45,906 nt of DNA from Streptomyces muensis (GTDB lineage Bacteria > Actinomycetota > Actinomycetes > Streptomycetales > Streptomycetaceae), in contig NZ_JAKEIP010000045.1 of the NCBI RefSeq assembly GCF_021474425.1, positions 1-45,906 of the forward strand, in the 5' to 3' direction. Positions 8,046 through 15,988 of the stretch are shown here, in pieces; position 1 is the first letter of the stretch, and the number at the start of each line of letters is the position of its first letter. The notes beneath the pieces were generated by a model, which saw nothing but the letters and a program-made list of their open reading frames with translations, was not told where the DNA came from and did not search any database. A program made the translations under genes and the position numbers.

Positions 8046-8113
8046 CTCCGCCACAGGCGCACACAGGTGTCGGTCACGATCCGGAGTACACCATGCCGGT
8101 GCGGGCCGGTCAA

Positions 8114-8150
8114 CTCACTGTCACTATGCGGACCACACAGTGACGGTGAG
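8114..8150. terminator. Imperfect 12-bp inverted repeat, possible terminator of the monooxygenase gene
   Basis: CTCACTGTCACT (8114-8125) pairs with AGTGACGGTGAG (8139-8150) with one mismatch across a 13-nt loop. On the minus strand it follows the monooxygenase stop by about 90 nt. It could instead be an operator. Confidence 0.4.
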
Positions 8151-8208
8151 TGCTGCTTCCGGGGCAGGACCTGTTCGTTTCTCGGCCATCGGGTCGGCCG
8201 TTCTGATC

Positions 8209-8238
8209 GAAGGCGAAGGCGAAGGCGAAGGCGAAGGC
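8209..8238. repeat. Tandem hexanucleotide repeat (GAAGGC)x5
   Basis: Five exact GAAGGC units, ending 1 nt before the TGA of the minus-strand monooxygenase. It lies 3' of that gene, so copy-number change there would not alter the protein unless it reached the stop codon. Confidence 0.9.
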
Positions 8239-8239
8239 G

Positions 8240-9937
8240 TCAGCGTGAGCCGGCCGCAGCCTCCGCCTCCTCGGCGGCCTGGCCGGTCTTGCTCGCCTTG
8301 CTCGCCTTGCTCGTCTTGGCCGCCTTGGTCGCCTTGACCGGTCCACCCAGCGTCGCCTCGGCGGCCGCGTACAGATCGGCCGGCCGCACCCCGCTCAAGG
8401 CGGTCACCAGGTGGCCGTCGGGTCGGACGAGCAGCACGCTGTGCGCGGACGCCCCCGGATAGCTTTCCGCGACCAGTAGTTCGGCCGGATACGGCAGCGC
8501 CGTCACTGCGGCCGCCAGTCGCGGCATGATCCCGGCGGTCGCCCAGTGCTTGCGCTCCCACACGCCCGTGCCGGGAGCGATCAGCAGAACCAGCAGCGCG
8601 CCGCGTCCGAGCCGGTCCCGAAGCCGTACGAAGGAGCCGTCCTCGGCCGTTACGCGTACGTCCATGACCGGCGCACCGCGAGGTGTGTCGACCGGGACCT
8701 CGCCCTCCAGGTGCGGGGGCGCGAGGGGTGAGCCGGCATACGTCCCCGGCGCACCGATCGCTCCCTGCCCGAGGTGGCCGTCGATCAGCAGCGCGTCATG
8801 GCCGCGGGTGGAGCCGGGGACGTACGCGCGCAGCCCTCCGCCGCCGCGCAGCAACGGCAGTGCCTGGTCGGCGGCGCGCAGCCGGGCGGCGACGGCCGCG
8901 CGCCGCTCCGCCTGGTAGCTGTCCAGCAGCGCCTCGTACGACCCGTGGTGCCAGGCCGACGCCAGCTTCCAGGCGAGGTTGTCGGCGTCCCTCAGCCCTT
9001 CTTCCAGCCCATGTGTGCCGAGCGTGCCGAGGCAGTGCGCCGCGTCCCCGGCGAGAAAGACGCGGCCCACGCGCCAGCGGCGAGCCAGGCGGTGATGGAC
9101 CGTGTGCACCCCGGTGTCGAGGAGTTCGTACGGCGGTGTCGGACCGGTGGACCAGCCGGCGAGCGTCTCGCGGACGTGCGACACCAGCAGCTCGGGTGTG
9201 ACCAGGTCCTTGCCCGGCGGCAGCAGCCAGTCAAGGCGCCAGACCCCGTCCGGGAGCGGCCGTCCGGTCACCTCCCCGCCCGAGGGTCCGGACGTCCGCC
9301 ACGGCGGCATCCGATGGAGCAACGCCTGGCCCTCCCACGGAAGTTCCACACGCAGCGCGGCCACGGCGTGTCGCTCCACCGCCGTACGGCCCGGAAAGCG
9401 GATGTCCTGGAGTTTGCGCACGGTCGAGCGGGGGCCGTCGCAGCCGACCACGTAACTGGCGCGCCACCAGGTGCCCTTGGGGCCGCGGGTGTGGACGGTG
9501 ACGCCCGAGGGCTCCTGCTCGATGGCGTCCAGGCGGCTTTCCACGACGACCTTGACGAGCCGTTCGTCGGCGAGGGCCGCGCGCAGGGCACCGGTCAGCA
9601 CGTGCTGGGCGATGTGCAGGGGAGCGGGGGTCGTGACGCGCTCGCGTCCCTCTGCCTCCTCTTCGGCGGCGTCGTCGAACGTGATCTCGCGCATCACCTG
9701 CTTGCGCCGCACTGCCCGCCATCCGGCCCAGTGGGCCCCGGCCTCGGAGAGCGGAGTGCCCGTCAGGCGTTCCAGGAGGGCGGTGGTCTCCTCGCGCAGG
9801 ACGACGGTACGCGCGAGGCGGAGTTCGTCCTTGCCGGGTCCCTCGTCGAGGACGACGGACGGCACCTCCTGACGGGCCAGTGCCAGGGCGAGCGTGAGCC
9901 CGACGGGCCCCGCTCCGACGATGATCACCGGGTCCAC
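8240..9937 (-). CDS. FAD-dependent aromatic monooxygenase (MhpA/PheA-type)
   Basis: A 565-residue class A flavin monooxygenase. The N-terminal Rossmann motif IIVGAGPVGLTLALALARQ binds FAD, and the second FAD motif is FLAGDAAHCLGTLGTHGLEEGLRDADNLAWKLA. A C-terminal thioredoxin-like region (LLIAPGTGVWERKHWATAG) is typical of the phenol-hydroxylase/MhpA subgroup. The last 30 residues are an unusual Lys/Ala/Ser tail (KATKAAKTSKASKASKTG). I chose GTG 9937 because it opens directly onto the Rossmann strand and has AGGGGG about 9 nt upstream; the frame stays open to 10027 without homology. It is monocistronic between glu genes and the dioxygenase pair. Substrate unknown; an aromatic ring hydroxylation is likely. 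Confidence 0.88.
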   Translation of the reverse strand: MDPVIIVGAGPVGLTLALALARQEVPSVVLDEGPGKDELRLARTVVLREETTALLERLTGTPLSEAGAHWAGWRAVRRKQVMREITFDDAAEEEAEGRERVTTPAPLHIAQHVLTGALRAALADERLVKVVVESRLDAIEQEPSGVTVHTRGPKGTWWRASYVVGCDGPRSTVRKLQDIRFPGRTAVERHAVAALRVELPWEGQALLHRMPPWRTSGPSGGEVTGRPLPDGVWRLDWLLPPGKDLVTPELLVSHVRETLAGWSTGPTPPYELLDTGVHTVHHRLARRWRVGRVFLAGDAAHCLGTLGTHGLEEGLRDADNLAWKLASAWHHGSYEALLDSYQAERRAAVAARLRAADQALPLLRGGGGLRAYVPGSTRGHDALLIDGHLGQGAIGAPGTYAGSPLAPPHLEGEVPVDTPRGAPVMDVRVTAEDGSFVRLRDRLGRGALLVLLIAPGTGVWERKHWATAGIMPRLAAAVTALPYPAELLVAESYPGASAHSVLLVRPDGHLVTALSGVRPADLYAAAEATLGGPVKATKAAKTSKASKASKTGQAAEEAEAAAGSR

Positions 9938-10056
9938 GGCGCGGCGCCCCCTGCCCGCAGCGGTGTCCCGAGGGACGCGAGTGAACAGAAAGTTGGAGCA
10001 GGGTGCACGATCACAGAACGTATGCAACCCATTGCCGGTGCTTGCGTCAAGTGACG

Positions 10057-10086
10057 GAGGGCAGTGGCGATCATGCCACTGCCCTC
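10057..10086. terminator. Terminator of the gluABCD operon
   Basis: A perfect 12-bp stem (GAGGGCAGTGGC at 10057-10068 with its complement at 10075-10086) and a 6-nt loop, starting 28 nt past the gluD stop on the minus strand. No long U tract, as usual in Streptomyces. Confidence 0.75.
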
Positions 10087-10114
10087 TGGGTCGCTCATGC
10101 TATTTGACTGCTCG

Positions 10115-11047
10115 TCAGGTATAGGTCCTGGACCCCGGTAGGCCGCCGCCTTCGCCGCCGGTCCCGAAGGAGCCGCCCACCGCAGCCGGGTTCAGTTCCT
10201 CCATGTCCTCGGCGCTGAGCACCGCGCCTGTGCTCTTCTTGCTGCGCCGCAGTCGCTTCTCCAACCAGCTGGCGAAGCTGGTGAGGATGAAGTTCAGCAC
10301 GATGTAGATGAGCGCCACCACGATGAAGCTGGGAATGACGTTGGCGTAGTAGGACGCCATGGTCGCGCGTGAGTTGAGCAGTTCGGTGAACCCGATCATC
10401 ACGCCGCCGAGTGCGGTGTCCTTCACGATGACCACGAGCTGGCTGACGATGGCGGGCAGCATGGCGGTGACCGCCTGCGGCAGCAGGATGCTCCTCATGG
10501 TCTGACTCTTGCGCAGACCGATCGCCATGGCGGCCTCACTCTGCCCCTTGGGCAGGGAGAGGATGCCGGCCCGTACGACCTCGGCGAGGACAGACGCGTT
10601 GTACAGCACCAGGCCGGTGACGACCGCGTAGAGGGGACGCTGTTCACTGGTGACGTTCGTCCAGCGGTCGTAGAACTCGTTGGCGAACAGCATGAGCAGC
10701 AGGACCGGGATGGCCCGGAAGAACTCGACCACCCACGCGGCAGGAAGCCGTACCCACCGGTGGTCAGAGAGGCGAGCGATGCCGAAGAACGCGCCCAGCG
10801 GAAGAGCGATCACCATGGCCAGTGCCGCGGCCTTCAGCGTGTCGGCGAGGCCGGGCAGCAGATAAGTGGTCCAGGCCTCCGACTGGGTGAACGGCTTCCA
10901 CAGGGCCCATTCCAGCTGGCCCTTCTCGTCCATCGTGTTCCAGATGAACCATACGAGCAGGGCGAGCAGGGCGAAGAAGACCACCGAGATGATCAGATTG
11001 CGCCGCTTGGCGCGCGGGCCCGGAGCGTCGTAGAGAACGGAGCTCAT
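10115..11047 (-). CDS. gluD: Glutamate ABC transporter permease GluD
   Basis: A 310-residue permease of the polar-amino-acid (HisM/GlnP) family; with GluC it forms the membrane channel of the glutamate importer. About five membrane spans are visible, beginning LIISVVFFALLALLVWFIW. The cytoplasmic EAA-type loop that contacts the ATPase is EAAMAIGLRKSQTMRSILLPQAV. The C-terminus has a polar, Gly-rich extension of about 45 residues (from RLRRSKKSTG). I chose ATG 11047, which overlaps the gluC stop as ATGA; an in-frame ATG at 11077 lies inside gluC. Last gene of gluABCD, followed by a strong hairpin. Confidence 0.93.
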   Translation of the reverse strand: MSSVLYDAPGPRAKRRNLIISVVFFALLALLVWFIWNTMDEKGQLEWALWKPFTQSEAWTTYLLPGLADTLKAAALAMVIALPLGAFFGIARLSDHRWVRLPAAWVVEFFRAIPVLLLMLFANEFYDRWTNVTSEQRPLYAVVTGLVLYNASVLAEVVRAGILSLPKGQSEAAMAIGLRKSQTMRSILLPQAVTAMLPAIVSQLVVIVKDTALGGVMIGFTELLNSRATMASYYANVIPSFIVVALIYIVLNFILTSFASWLEKRLRRSKKSTGAVLSAEDMEELNPAAVGGSFGTGGEGGGLPGSRTYT

Positions 11048-11718
11048 CGCTTCACCGCCAGTCGCTTGCTCAGCCAACCGAGGAAGAGGCCGGTCGGCAG
11101 GGTCAGTACCACGAAACCGAAGGCGAAGACCGCGCCGATTAGGACCGTCTGAGCCTCGTTCTCGATCATTTCCTTCATCAGGTAGGCGGCCTCGGCCACG
11201 CCGATCGCGGCCGCCACGGTGGTGTTCTTCGTCAGGGCGATCAACACGTTGGCCAGCGGGCCGATGACCGAGCGGAAGGCCTGCGGCAGGATGATCAGCC
11301 GGAGGGTCTGGCTGAAGGTCAGTCCGATGGCACGGGCCGCCTCGGCCTGGCCGAGCGGCACGGTGTTGATGCCGGAACGAATCGCCTCACAGACGAAGGC
11401 CGCGGTGTAGGCGACGAGACCGAGGATCGCCAGGCGGAAGCCCTGGACCTTGAAGTCGGAGGCGCCCATCGTTACGCCGAAGATGTCGGCGAGGCCGAGC
11501 GAGGTGAAGATGATGATGACCGTCAGGGGGATGTTCCGGACGATGTTCACATAGGCCGTGCCGAACCCACGCATGAGCGGGACCGGGCTGACCCGCATCG
11601 CGGCCAGGAGGGTGCCCCAGACCAGGGAGCCGATGCCGGAGAGGAGGGTGAGTTTCACCGTCATCCAGAAGGCACCCAACAGGGTCGGGTTGTCATAGTC
11701 AGAAAGAAAGTCGAACAC
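11044..11718 (-). CDS. gluC: Glutamate ABC transporter permease GluC
   Basis: A 224-residue permease of the HisM family, partner of GluD. It opens with MFDFLSDYDNPTLLGAFWMTVKLTLLSGIGSLVWG and carries the EAA loop EAARAIGLTFSQTLRLIILPQAF around residues 125-147. Five hydrophobic spans can be picked out. It overlaps gluD by 4 nt and is separated from gluB by a 96-nt gap holding a strong GC hairpin, which may lower permease expression relative to the binding protein. Role: glutamate passage through the cytoplasmic membrane. Confidence 0.93.
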   Translation of the reverse strand: MFDFLSDYDNPTLLGAFWMTVKLTLLSGIGSLVWGTLLAAMRVSPVPLMRGFGTAYVNIVRNIPLTVIIIFTSLGLADIFGVTMGASDFKVQGFRLAILGLVAYTAAFVCEAIRSGINTVPLGQAEAARAIGLTFSQTLRLIILPQAFRSVIGPLANVLIALTKNTTVAAAIGVAEAAYLMKEMIENEAQTVLIGAVFAFGFVVLTLPTGLFLGWLSKRLAVKR

Positions 11719-11760
11719 GATCTCCCGCGCTTCCGGGTGGGTGGCGTACGTGGATAGCGC

Positions 11761-11800
11761 GGCGCGCCGCCGCCCTGATCGCGGTGGACGGCGGCGCGCC
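11761..11800. terminator. Intercistronic hairpin between gluB and gluC
   Basis: A perfect 12-bp stem (GGCGCGCCGCCG at 11761-11772 with its complement at 11789-11800) and a 16-nt loop. It sits just past the gluB stop and before gluC, where partial termination or 3'-end protection would favour more binding protein than permease. Confidence 0.65.
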
Positions 11801-11814
11801 GGTGAACCCTTGCG

Positions 11815-12657
11815 CTACTTGACGATGACGCCGATCTTCGGCGCGGGCTCGTTCTTGTAGTTGGCCGGACCGAAGTTGTCGGCGACCGCCTTGTCCCAGG
11901 CCTTTTCCTTGACCATCTTCTCGAGGGCGGCGTTGATCTTGTTGACGGTCTCGGTGTCGCCCTTCTTCACACCGATGCCGTAGTTCTCATTGCTCAGCTT
12001 GAGGCCGGCGAGCTTGAACTTGCCCTTGTACTGCTCCTGCGCGGCGTAGCCGGCGAGGATCGAGTCGTCGGTGGTCAGGGCATCCACGGCGCCGCTCTGC
12101 AGGCCCGCGAGGCACTCCGAGTAGGTGCCGTTCTCCTTCAGGTTGGCCTTCGGGGCGAAGTCGTTCTTGACGTTCTGAGCCGAGGTGGAGCCGACCACCG
12201 AGCACAGGTTCTGGCCGTTGAGGTCGGTGGCCTCAGAGATCTTCGAGTCGCTCTTGACCAGCAGGTCCTGGTGGGCCAGCAGGTACGGCCCGGCGAAGTC
12301 GACCTTCTGCTTGCGCTCGTCGGTGATCGAGTACGTGGCCGCGATGAACTTCACGTCGCCGCGGGCGAGCGCGTTCTCGCGGTCGGCGCTCTTGGTCTCG
12401 ACGAACTCGATCTGGTCGGCGTCGTAACCGAGTTCCTTGGCGACGTAGGTCGCCACGTCGACATCGAAGCCGGAGAAGGAACCGTCGGGCTCCTTCTGGC
12501 CCAGACCCGGCTGGTCGTACTTAATGCCGATCTTGATCTTGTCGCCGCCACCGGAGCCCGAGTTGCTGTCGCTGTCGCCGTCACCACCACAAGCGGTGGC
12601 GGTGATGGAGAGGACGATTGCAGCGGCGGCCGCGGCGGAGGCCTTGCGGAGCTTCAT
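11815..12657 (-). CDS. gluB: Glutamate-binding lipoprotein GluB
   Basis: A 280-residue extracellular solute-binding protein (SBP_bac_3 family). The signal peptide has a KLRK n-region, an alanine-rich core and a lipobox ending TATAC with the lipidated Cys at residue 23, followed by a Gly/Asp/Ser linker. The mature part shows the family pattern DGSFSGFDVDVATYVAKELGY and VGSTSAQNVKNDF. It captures glutamate outside the membrane and delivers it to GluCD. I chose ATG 12657 over ATG 12666 because AAAGGA sits 8 nt before the former and abuts the latter. Hairpins lie on both sides of the gene, typical for an SBP that must exceed its transporter. Confidence 0.95.
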   Translation of the reverse strand: MKLRKASAAAAAAIVLSITATACGGDGDSDSNSGSGGGDKIKIGIKYDQPGLGQKEPDGSFSGFDVDVATYVAKELGYDADQIEFVETKSADRENALARGDVKFIAATYSITDERKQKVDFAGPYLLAHQDLLVKSDSKISEATDLNGQNLCSVVGSTSAQNVKNDFAPKANLKENGTYSECLAGLQSGAVDALTTDDSILAGYAAQEQYKGKFKLAGLKLSNENYGIGVKKGDTETVNKINAALEKMVKEKAWDKAVADNFGPANYKNEPAPKIGVIVK

Positions 12658-12781
12658 GGTGAACATCCTTTGTGTGAAGAAGAGATGCGTGCCGTCAGGA
12701 ACGGCGGTGACGCAGGTCGTCGGGTGCGGGAAGCAGTCCGTCGGTGGTGCGTGGTGCCCACCTCGTGAGGGGTGCGGACTC

Positions 12782-12845
12782 GCACCGTCAGTGGTGCGGC
12801 TCGCACCCCGTCAGAGGCGCGTGGAACGCACCACGTCAGTGGTGC
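12782..12845. repeat. Repeated GCACC...GGTGC hairpins at the gluA stop codon and in the gluA-gluB gap
   Basis: Three related units follow each other. GCACCAC-GTCA-GTGGTGC (12828-12845) is a perfect 7-bp hairpin whose 4-nt loop contains most of the gluA TGA. GCACC-GTCAGT-GGTGC (12782-12797) is a perfect 5-bp hairpin. A weaker copy lies at 12803-12824, and a partial copy at about 12737-12756. Likely an intergenic mRNA structure that stabilises or attenuates. Confidence 0.65.
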
Positions 12846-13612
12846 AGGATCTTGGACAGGAAGTCCTTGGCGCGGTCGCTGCGCGGGTTGCTGAAGAACT
12901 GGTCCGGCACAGCTTCTTCGACGATCTTGCCGTCCGCCATGAACACCACCCGGTTGGCGGCCGAACGGGCGAAGCCCATCTCGTGGGTCACGACGATCAT
13001 GGTCATGCCGTCGCGGGCGAGCTGCTGCATGACCTCCAGGACCTCATTGATCATCTCCGGGTCGAGCGCCGACGTGGGCTCGTCGAAGAGCATGACCTTG
13101 GGGTCCATGGCCAGCGCACGGGCGATGGCCACACGCTGCTGCTGGCCGCCGGAGAGCTGGGCGGGGTACTTGTCCGCCTGGCTGCCCACGCCCACCCGGT
13201 CGAGCAGGGAGCGGGCCTTCTCCTCGGCCTTCTTCTTGTCGGTCTTGCGGACCTTGATCTGGCCCAGCATCACGTTCTCGAGCACGGTCTTGTGCGCGAA
13301 AAGGTTGAAGGACTGGAAGACCATTCCGACGTCGGCACGCAGCTTGGCCAGCGCCTTGCCCTCGGCGGGCAGGGGCTTGCCGTCGATCGCGATCGTGCCG
13401 GAGTCGATCGTCTCCAGGCGGTTGATGGTGCGGCACAGGGTGGACTTTCCGGACCCGGAGGGTCCGATGACCACGACGACCTCGCCGCGGGCGATCGTCA
13501 GATCGATGTCCTGGAGCACGTGCAAGGCGCCGAAGTGCTTGTTCACGTTCTTCAGGACGACCAGCTCGCCGGTCGCGGCCACATCTTCCTTGGCCACCGA
13601 TACTTCGGTCAT
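12836..13612 (-). CDS. gluA: Glutamate ABC transporter ATP-binding protein GluA
   Basis: A 258-residue ABC ATPase of the GlnQ class. Walker [10 protein letters not shown] is at residues 50-58, the signature [15 protein letters not shown] follows near 155, and Walker [15 protein letters not shown] near 175 is followed by the switch His region [13 protein letters not shown]. It powers glutamate import through GluCD. It is the first gene of gluABCD, divergent from gluR. In S. coelicolor the operon is activated by GluR at high glutamate. The leader contains a 7-bp inverted repeat (13627-13648) overlapping GA-rich sequence just before the start, and the stop codon lies in a hairpin loop. Confidence 0.96.
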   Translation of the reverse strand: MTEVSVAKEDVAATGELVVLKNVNKHFGALHVLQDIDLTIARGEVVVVIGPSGSGKSTLCRTINRLETIDSGTIAIDGKPLPAEGKALAKLRADVGMVFQSFNLFAHKTVLENVMLGQIKVRKTDKKKAEEKARSLLDRVGVGSQADKYPAQLSGGQQQRVAIARALAMDPKVMLFDEPTSALDPEMINEVLEVMQQLARDGMTMIVVTHEMGFARSAANRVVFMADGKIVEEAVPDQFFSNPRSDRAKDFLSKILHH

Positions 13613-13626
13613 CGCTCTCAGGCTCC

Positions 13627-13648
13627 GTCCTCCTCGGTTTCGGAGGAC
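13627..13648 (-). promoter_or_regulatory. Hairpin in the gluA leader
   Basis: GTCCTCC and GGAGGAC (7 bp, perfect, 8-nt spacer) lie 15 nt upstream of the gluA ATG. In the mRNA the purine-rich arm next to the start codon would be paired, so it could modulate ribosome access. Confidence 0.45.
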
Positions 13649-13705
13649 AGTAGTAACCGTATCCGACCTGCGTCATCAGTTCTGAGGGGAATCTGAGCAT
13701 CACGA

Positions 13706-13721
13706 TCCGATAGCAATCGGA
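13706..13721. promoter_or_regulatory. Perfect inverted repeat, candidate GluR or other operator
   Basis: TCCGAT-AGCA-ATCGGA lies 15 nt upstream of the proposed gluR -35 and about 94 nt upstream of gluA. OmpR-type regulators more often use direct repeats, so another dimeric regulator is possible. Confidence 0.4.
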
Positions 13722-13736
13722 CACGTGTCGTAGCAC

Positions 13737-13766
13737 TTGAGACCGGGCGCGTACCGGCTGGATAAC
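13737..13766 (+). promoter_or_regulatory. Candidate gluR-gluK promoter
   Basis: TTGAGA (13737-13742), 18 nt, then GATAAC (13761-13766). It would give a leader of about 127 nt to the gluR ATG. Confidence 0.45.
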
Positions 13767-13899
13767 GGAAGCCGTGAGCAACCGGAACCCACTTGACGGC
13801 GTCCTCGTCCATCAGCGTGACTTCCATGGTGCACGCGCGCGTGCGCACGCACTGTGTACCTACCTGAATCGTACGGCCGATGAACCGAAGGAGGCCGGG

Positions 13900-14586
13900 A
13901 TGAGACTGCTCCTCGTCGAGGACGACAACCACGTCGCCGCCGCGCTGTCCGCGGTTCTGGCACGGCACGGTTTCGACGTCACGCACGCGCGCAGCGGCGA
14001 GGAGGCCCTCCAGGCGCTGGTACCCGAGGGCAACGGCTTCGGTGTCGTCCTCCTCGACCTCGGCCTGCCCGACCAGGACGGATACGAGGTCTGCGGCAAG
14101 ATCCGCAAGCGCACCAGCACCCCGGTGATCATGGTCACCGCGCGCTCCGACGTCCGCTCCCGCATCCACGGCCTCAACCTCGGGGCCGACGACTATGTGG
14201 TGAAGCCGTACGACACCGGAGAGCTGCTCGCCCGGATCCACGCCGTCAGCCGGCGCACCGTGCAGGAGGACGCCGAGGTGGGCGGCGACGGCGTGCTGCG
14301 CCTGGGTGCCGTACACATCGAGCTGCCGACCCGCCAGGTCAGCGTGGACGGTTCGGTTGTCCAACTGACTCGCAAGGAGTTCGATCTCCTCGCCCTGCTC
14401 GCCCAGCGCCCCGGGGTGGTCTTCCGCCGGGAACAGATCATCAGCGAGGTGTGGCGCACGAGTTGGGAGGGGACCGGGCGCACGCTTGAGGTGCATGTGG
14501 CGTCCCTGCGCGCCAAGCTGCGCATGCCGGCGCTCATCGAGACCGTACGCGGCGTCGGCTACCGACTCGTCGCCCCGGCGTCGTAG
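13900..14586 (+). CDS. gluR: Response regulator GluR (OmpR family)
   Basis: A 228-residue OmpR-type response regulator. The receiver domain (1-115) has acidic residues EDD at 7-9, the phospho-acceptor Asp53 in LLDLGLPDQDG, T80 and Lys102 in VVKPYD. The C-terminal winged helix (about 130-225) includes VQLTRKEFDLLALLAQRPGVVFRREQI and ends VRGVGYRLV. The ATG follows a good ribosome site (GGAGG, 6 nt). Divergent from gluABCD and followed 9 nt later by its kinase. In S. coelicolor the homologous GluR-GluK pair senses glutamate and GluR activates gluABCD; assignment here rests on identical gene arrangement. Confidence 0.95.
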   Translation: MRLLLVEDDNHVAAALSAVLARHGFDVTHARSGEEALQALVPEGNGFGVVLLDLGLPDQDGYEVCGKIRKRTSTPVIMVTARSDVRSRIHGLNLGADDYVVKPYDTGELLARIHAVSRRTVQEDAEVGGDGVLRLGAVHIELPTRQVSVDGSVVQLTRKEFDLLALLAQRPGVVFRREQIISEVWRTSWEGTGRTLEVHVASLRAKLRMPALIETVRGVGYRLVAPAS

Positions 14587-14595
14587 CGGGCAAGG

Positions 14596-15987
14596 GTGCG
14601 CACTCGTCTCCTCCCGCTGCTGATCGTCCTGATGGCCGCGGTGCTGCTCGCCCTCGGCGTACCGCTCGCGGTCAGCCTGGCGTCGGCCCAGCAGCAGAAG
14701 GTGGTCGTCGACCGGATCGACGACACCGCGTACTTCGCGGCGATTGCCCGGCCCGCCGCCGACACCACGACCGGCTCCCGCGACGACCTGCGCATCCTGA
14801 GCCGGGAGCTCGAGAGCTACTACGAGGTCTACGGCATCCGGGCCGGCGTCTTCCTGCCCAACGACACGCCCCTGGCCAGCGGCCCGACGACCTGGCTCCT
14901 GCCCGACACCGGCGAAGAGCGCGACGCCTTCAAGGAGTCGCTGCTCAGCCGGCGCAGCCACGACCCCAAGCAGGTCTGGCCCTGGCAGCGCAACCGCCTC
15001 GTCATCGCCTCGCCCGTCATTCGGGACGGCGACGTCGTCGCGGTCGTGGTCACCGACTCGCCGACCGGGCAGATGCGTTCGCGGATCCTGCACGGCTGGC
15101 TGATCATCGGCGCGGGGCTGACGGCCGCGATGCTGGTGGCCGTCGGGGCCGCCCTCAGGCTGACCGGGTGGGTGCTCAGGCCGGTGCGCGTCCTGGATGT
15201 CACCACGCACGAGATCGCGAGCGGCCGCATTAAGTCACGTGTCGCGGTGGCCAGCGGTCCGCCGGAACTCAGACGGCTGGCCCGGTCGTTCAACGAGATG
15301 GCGGACAACGTCGAGGACGTGCTGGAGCAGCAGCGCGCCTTCGTCGCCGACGCCTCGCACCAGCTGCGCAACCCGCTCGCGGCGCTGCTGCTGCGCATCG
15401 AACTGCTCGCCTTCGAACTGCCCGAGGGCAATGCGGAGATCGCCTCGGTGCAGGCCGAGGGCAAGCGCCTGGCGCAGGTCCTGGACGACCTGCTCGACCT
15501 CGCCCTGGCCGAGCACACCGAGGCCGACCTCCGGCTGACCGACGTGGGCGCGCTGACCGCGGAGCGCGTCGCGGCCTGGGCGCCGACAGCCGACGCCAAG
15601 GGGGTACGGCTGGTGGGCACCTGTCCGCCCACCACCGCCTGGGTCGACCCTGTGGCACTGTCCAGTGCGCTGGACGCGGTGATCGACAACGCGGTCAAGT
15701 TCACACCGCGGGACGAGCGCGTCGAGGTGACCGTCGCGTCCAACGGCAGGACGGCGACGATCGAGGTGGCCGACAACGGCCCCGGCCTCACCGACGAGGA
15801 ACTCGCCCGCATCGGCGACCGCTTCTGGCGCAGCGGCCGGCACCAGAACATCAAGGGCTCGGGTCTGGGCCTGTCGATCTCCCGGGCACTGCTGGCGCCG
15901 GGCGGTGCGTCGATCGCGTACGGCCGTCATGAGCCGCACGGGTTGCGGGTGACGGTGACGGTGCCGAGGTCGGGGCCTACGCCTTAG
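14596..15987 (+). CDS. gluK: Glutamate sensor histidine kinase GluK
   Basis: A 463-residue membrane kinase. Span 1 lies at about 5-27 and span 2 at about 170-192; the roughly 140-residue extracytoplasmic region between them is the likely sensor. A HAMP linker follows (VLRPVRVLDVTTHEIASG), then the dimerisation/phosphoacceptor helix FVADASHQLRNPLAALLLRIE with His255. The ATPase domain shows the N box VIDNAVKFTP, G1 VADNGPGLTDEEL and G2 GSGLGLSISRALL. The GTG start lies 9 nt after the gluR stop. In S. coelicolor GluK binds glutamate directly. It ends 61 nt from the convergent TAXI gene. Confidence 0.94.
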   Translation: MRTRLLPLLIVLMAAVLLALGVPLAVSLASAQQQKVVVDRIDDTAYFAAIARPAADTTTGSRDDLRILSRELESYYEVYGIRAGVFLPNDTPLASGPTTWLLPDTGEERDAFKESLLSRRSHDPKQVWPWQRNRLVIASPVIRDGDVVAVVVTDSPTGQMRSRILHGWLIIGAGLTAAMLVAVGAALRLTGWVLRPVRVLDVTTHEIASGRIKSRVAVASGPPELRRLARSFNEMADNVEDVLEQQRAFVADASHQLRNPLAALLLRIELLAFELPEGNAEIASVQAEGKRLAQVLDDLLDLALAEHTEADLRLTDVGALTAERVAAWAPTADAKGVRLVGTCPPTTAWVDPVALSSALDAVIDNAVKFTPRDERVEVTVASNGRTATIEVADNGPGLTDEELARIGDRFWRSGRHQNIKGSGLGLSISRALLAPGGASIAYGRHEPHGLRVTVTVPRSGPTP

Positions 15988-15988
15988 C

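Larger units (their letters stand above)
7891..8239 (-). other. 349-nt gap upstream of the cysteine dioxygenase gene
   Basis: No supported gene. It holds a perfect 14-bp palindrome (8032-8045), an imperfect 12-bp inverted repeat (8114-8150) and five tandem GAAGGC units (8209-8238) beginning right after the monooxygenase stop. The promoter of the dioxygenase-rhodanese pair must lie here or further upstream. Confidence 0.6.
13613..13899. promoter_or_regulatory. Divergent gluA / gluR control region
   Basis: This 287-nt gap must hold both divergent promoters. Seen in it: a leader hairpin for gluA (13627-13648); a perfect inverted repeat TCCGAT-AGCA-ATCGGA (13706-13721); a palindrome GACACGTGTC (13720-13729); a gluR promoter candidate (13737-13766); and a purine/pyrimidine-alternating tract (13829-13852). 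In S. coelicolor GluR acts directly on gluABCD; the inverted repeat is a candidate site, but I cannot confirm it. Confidence 0.7.
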
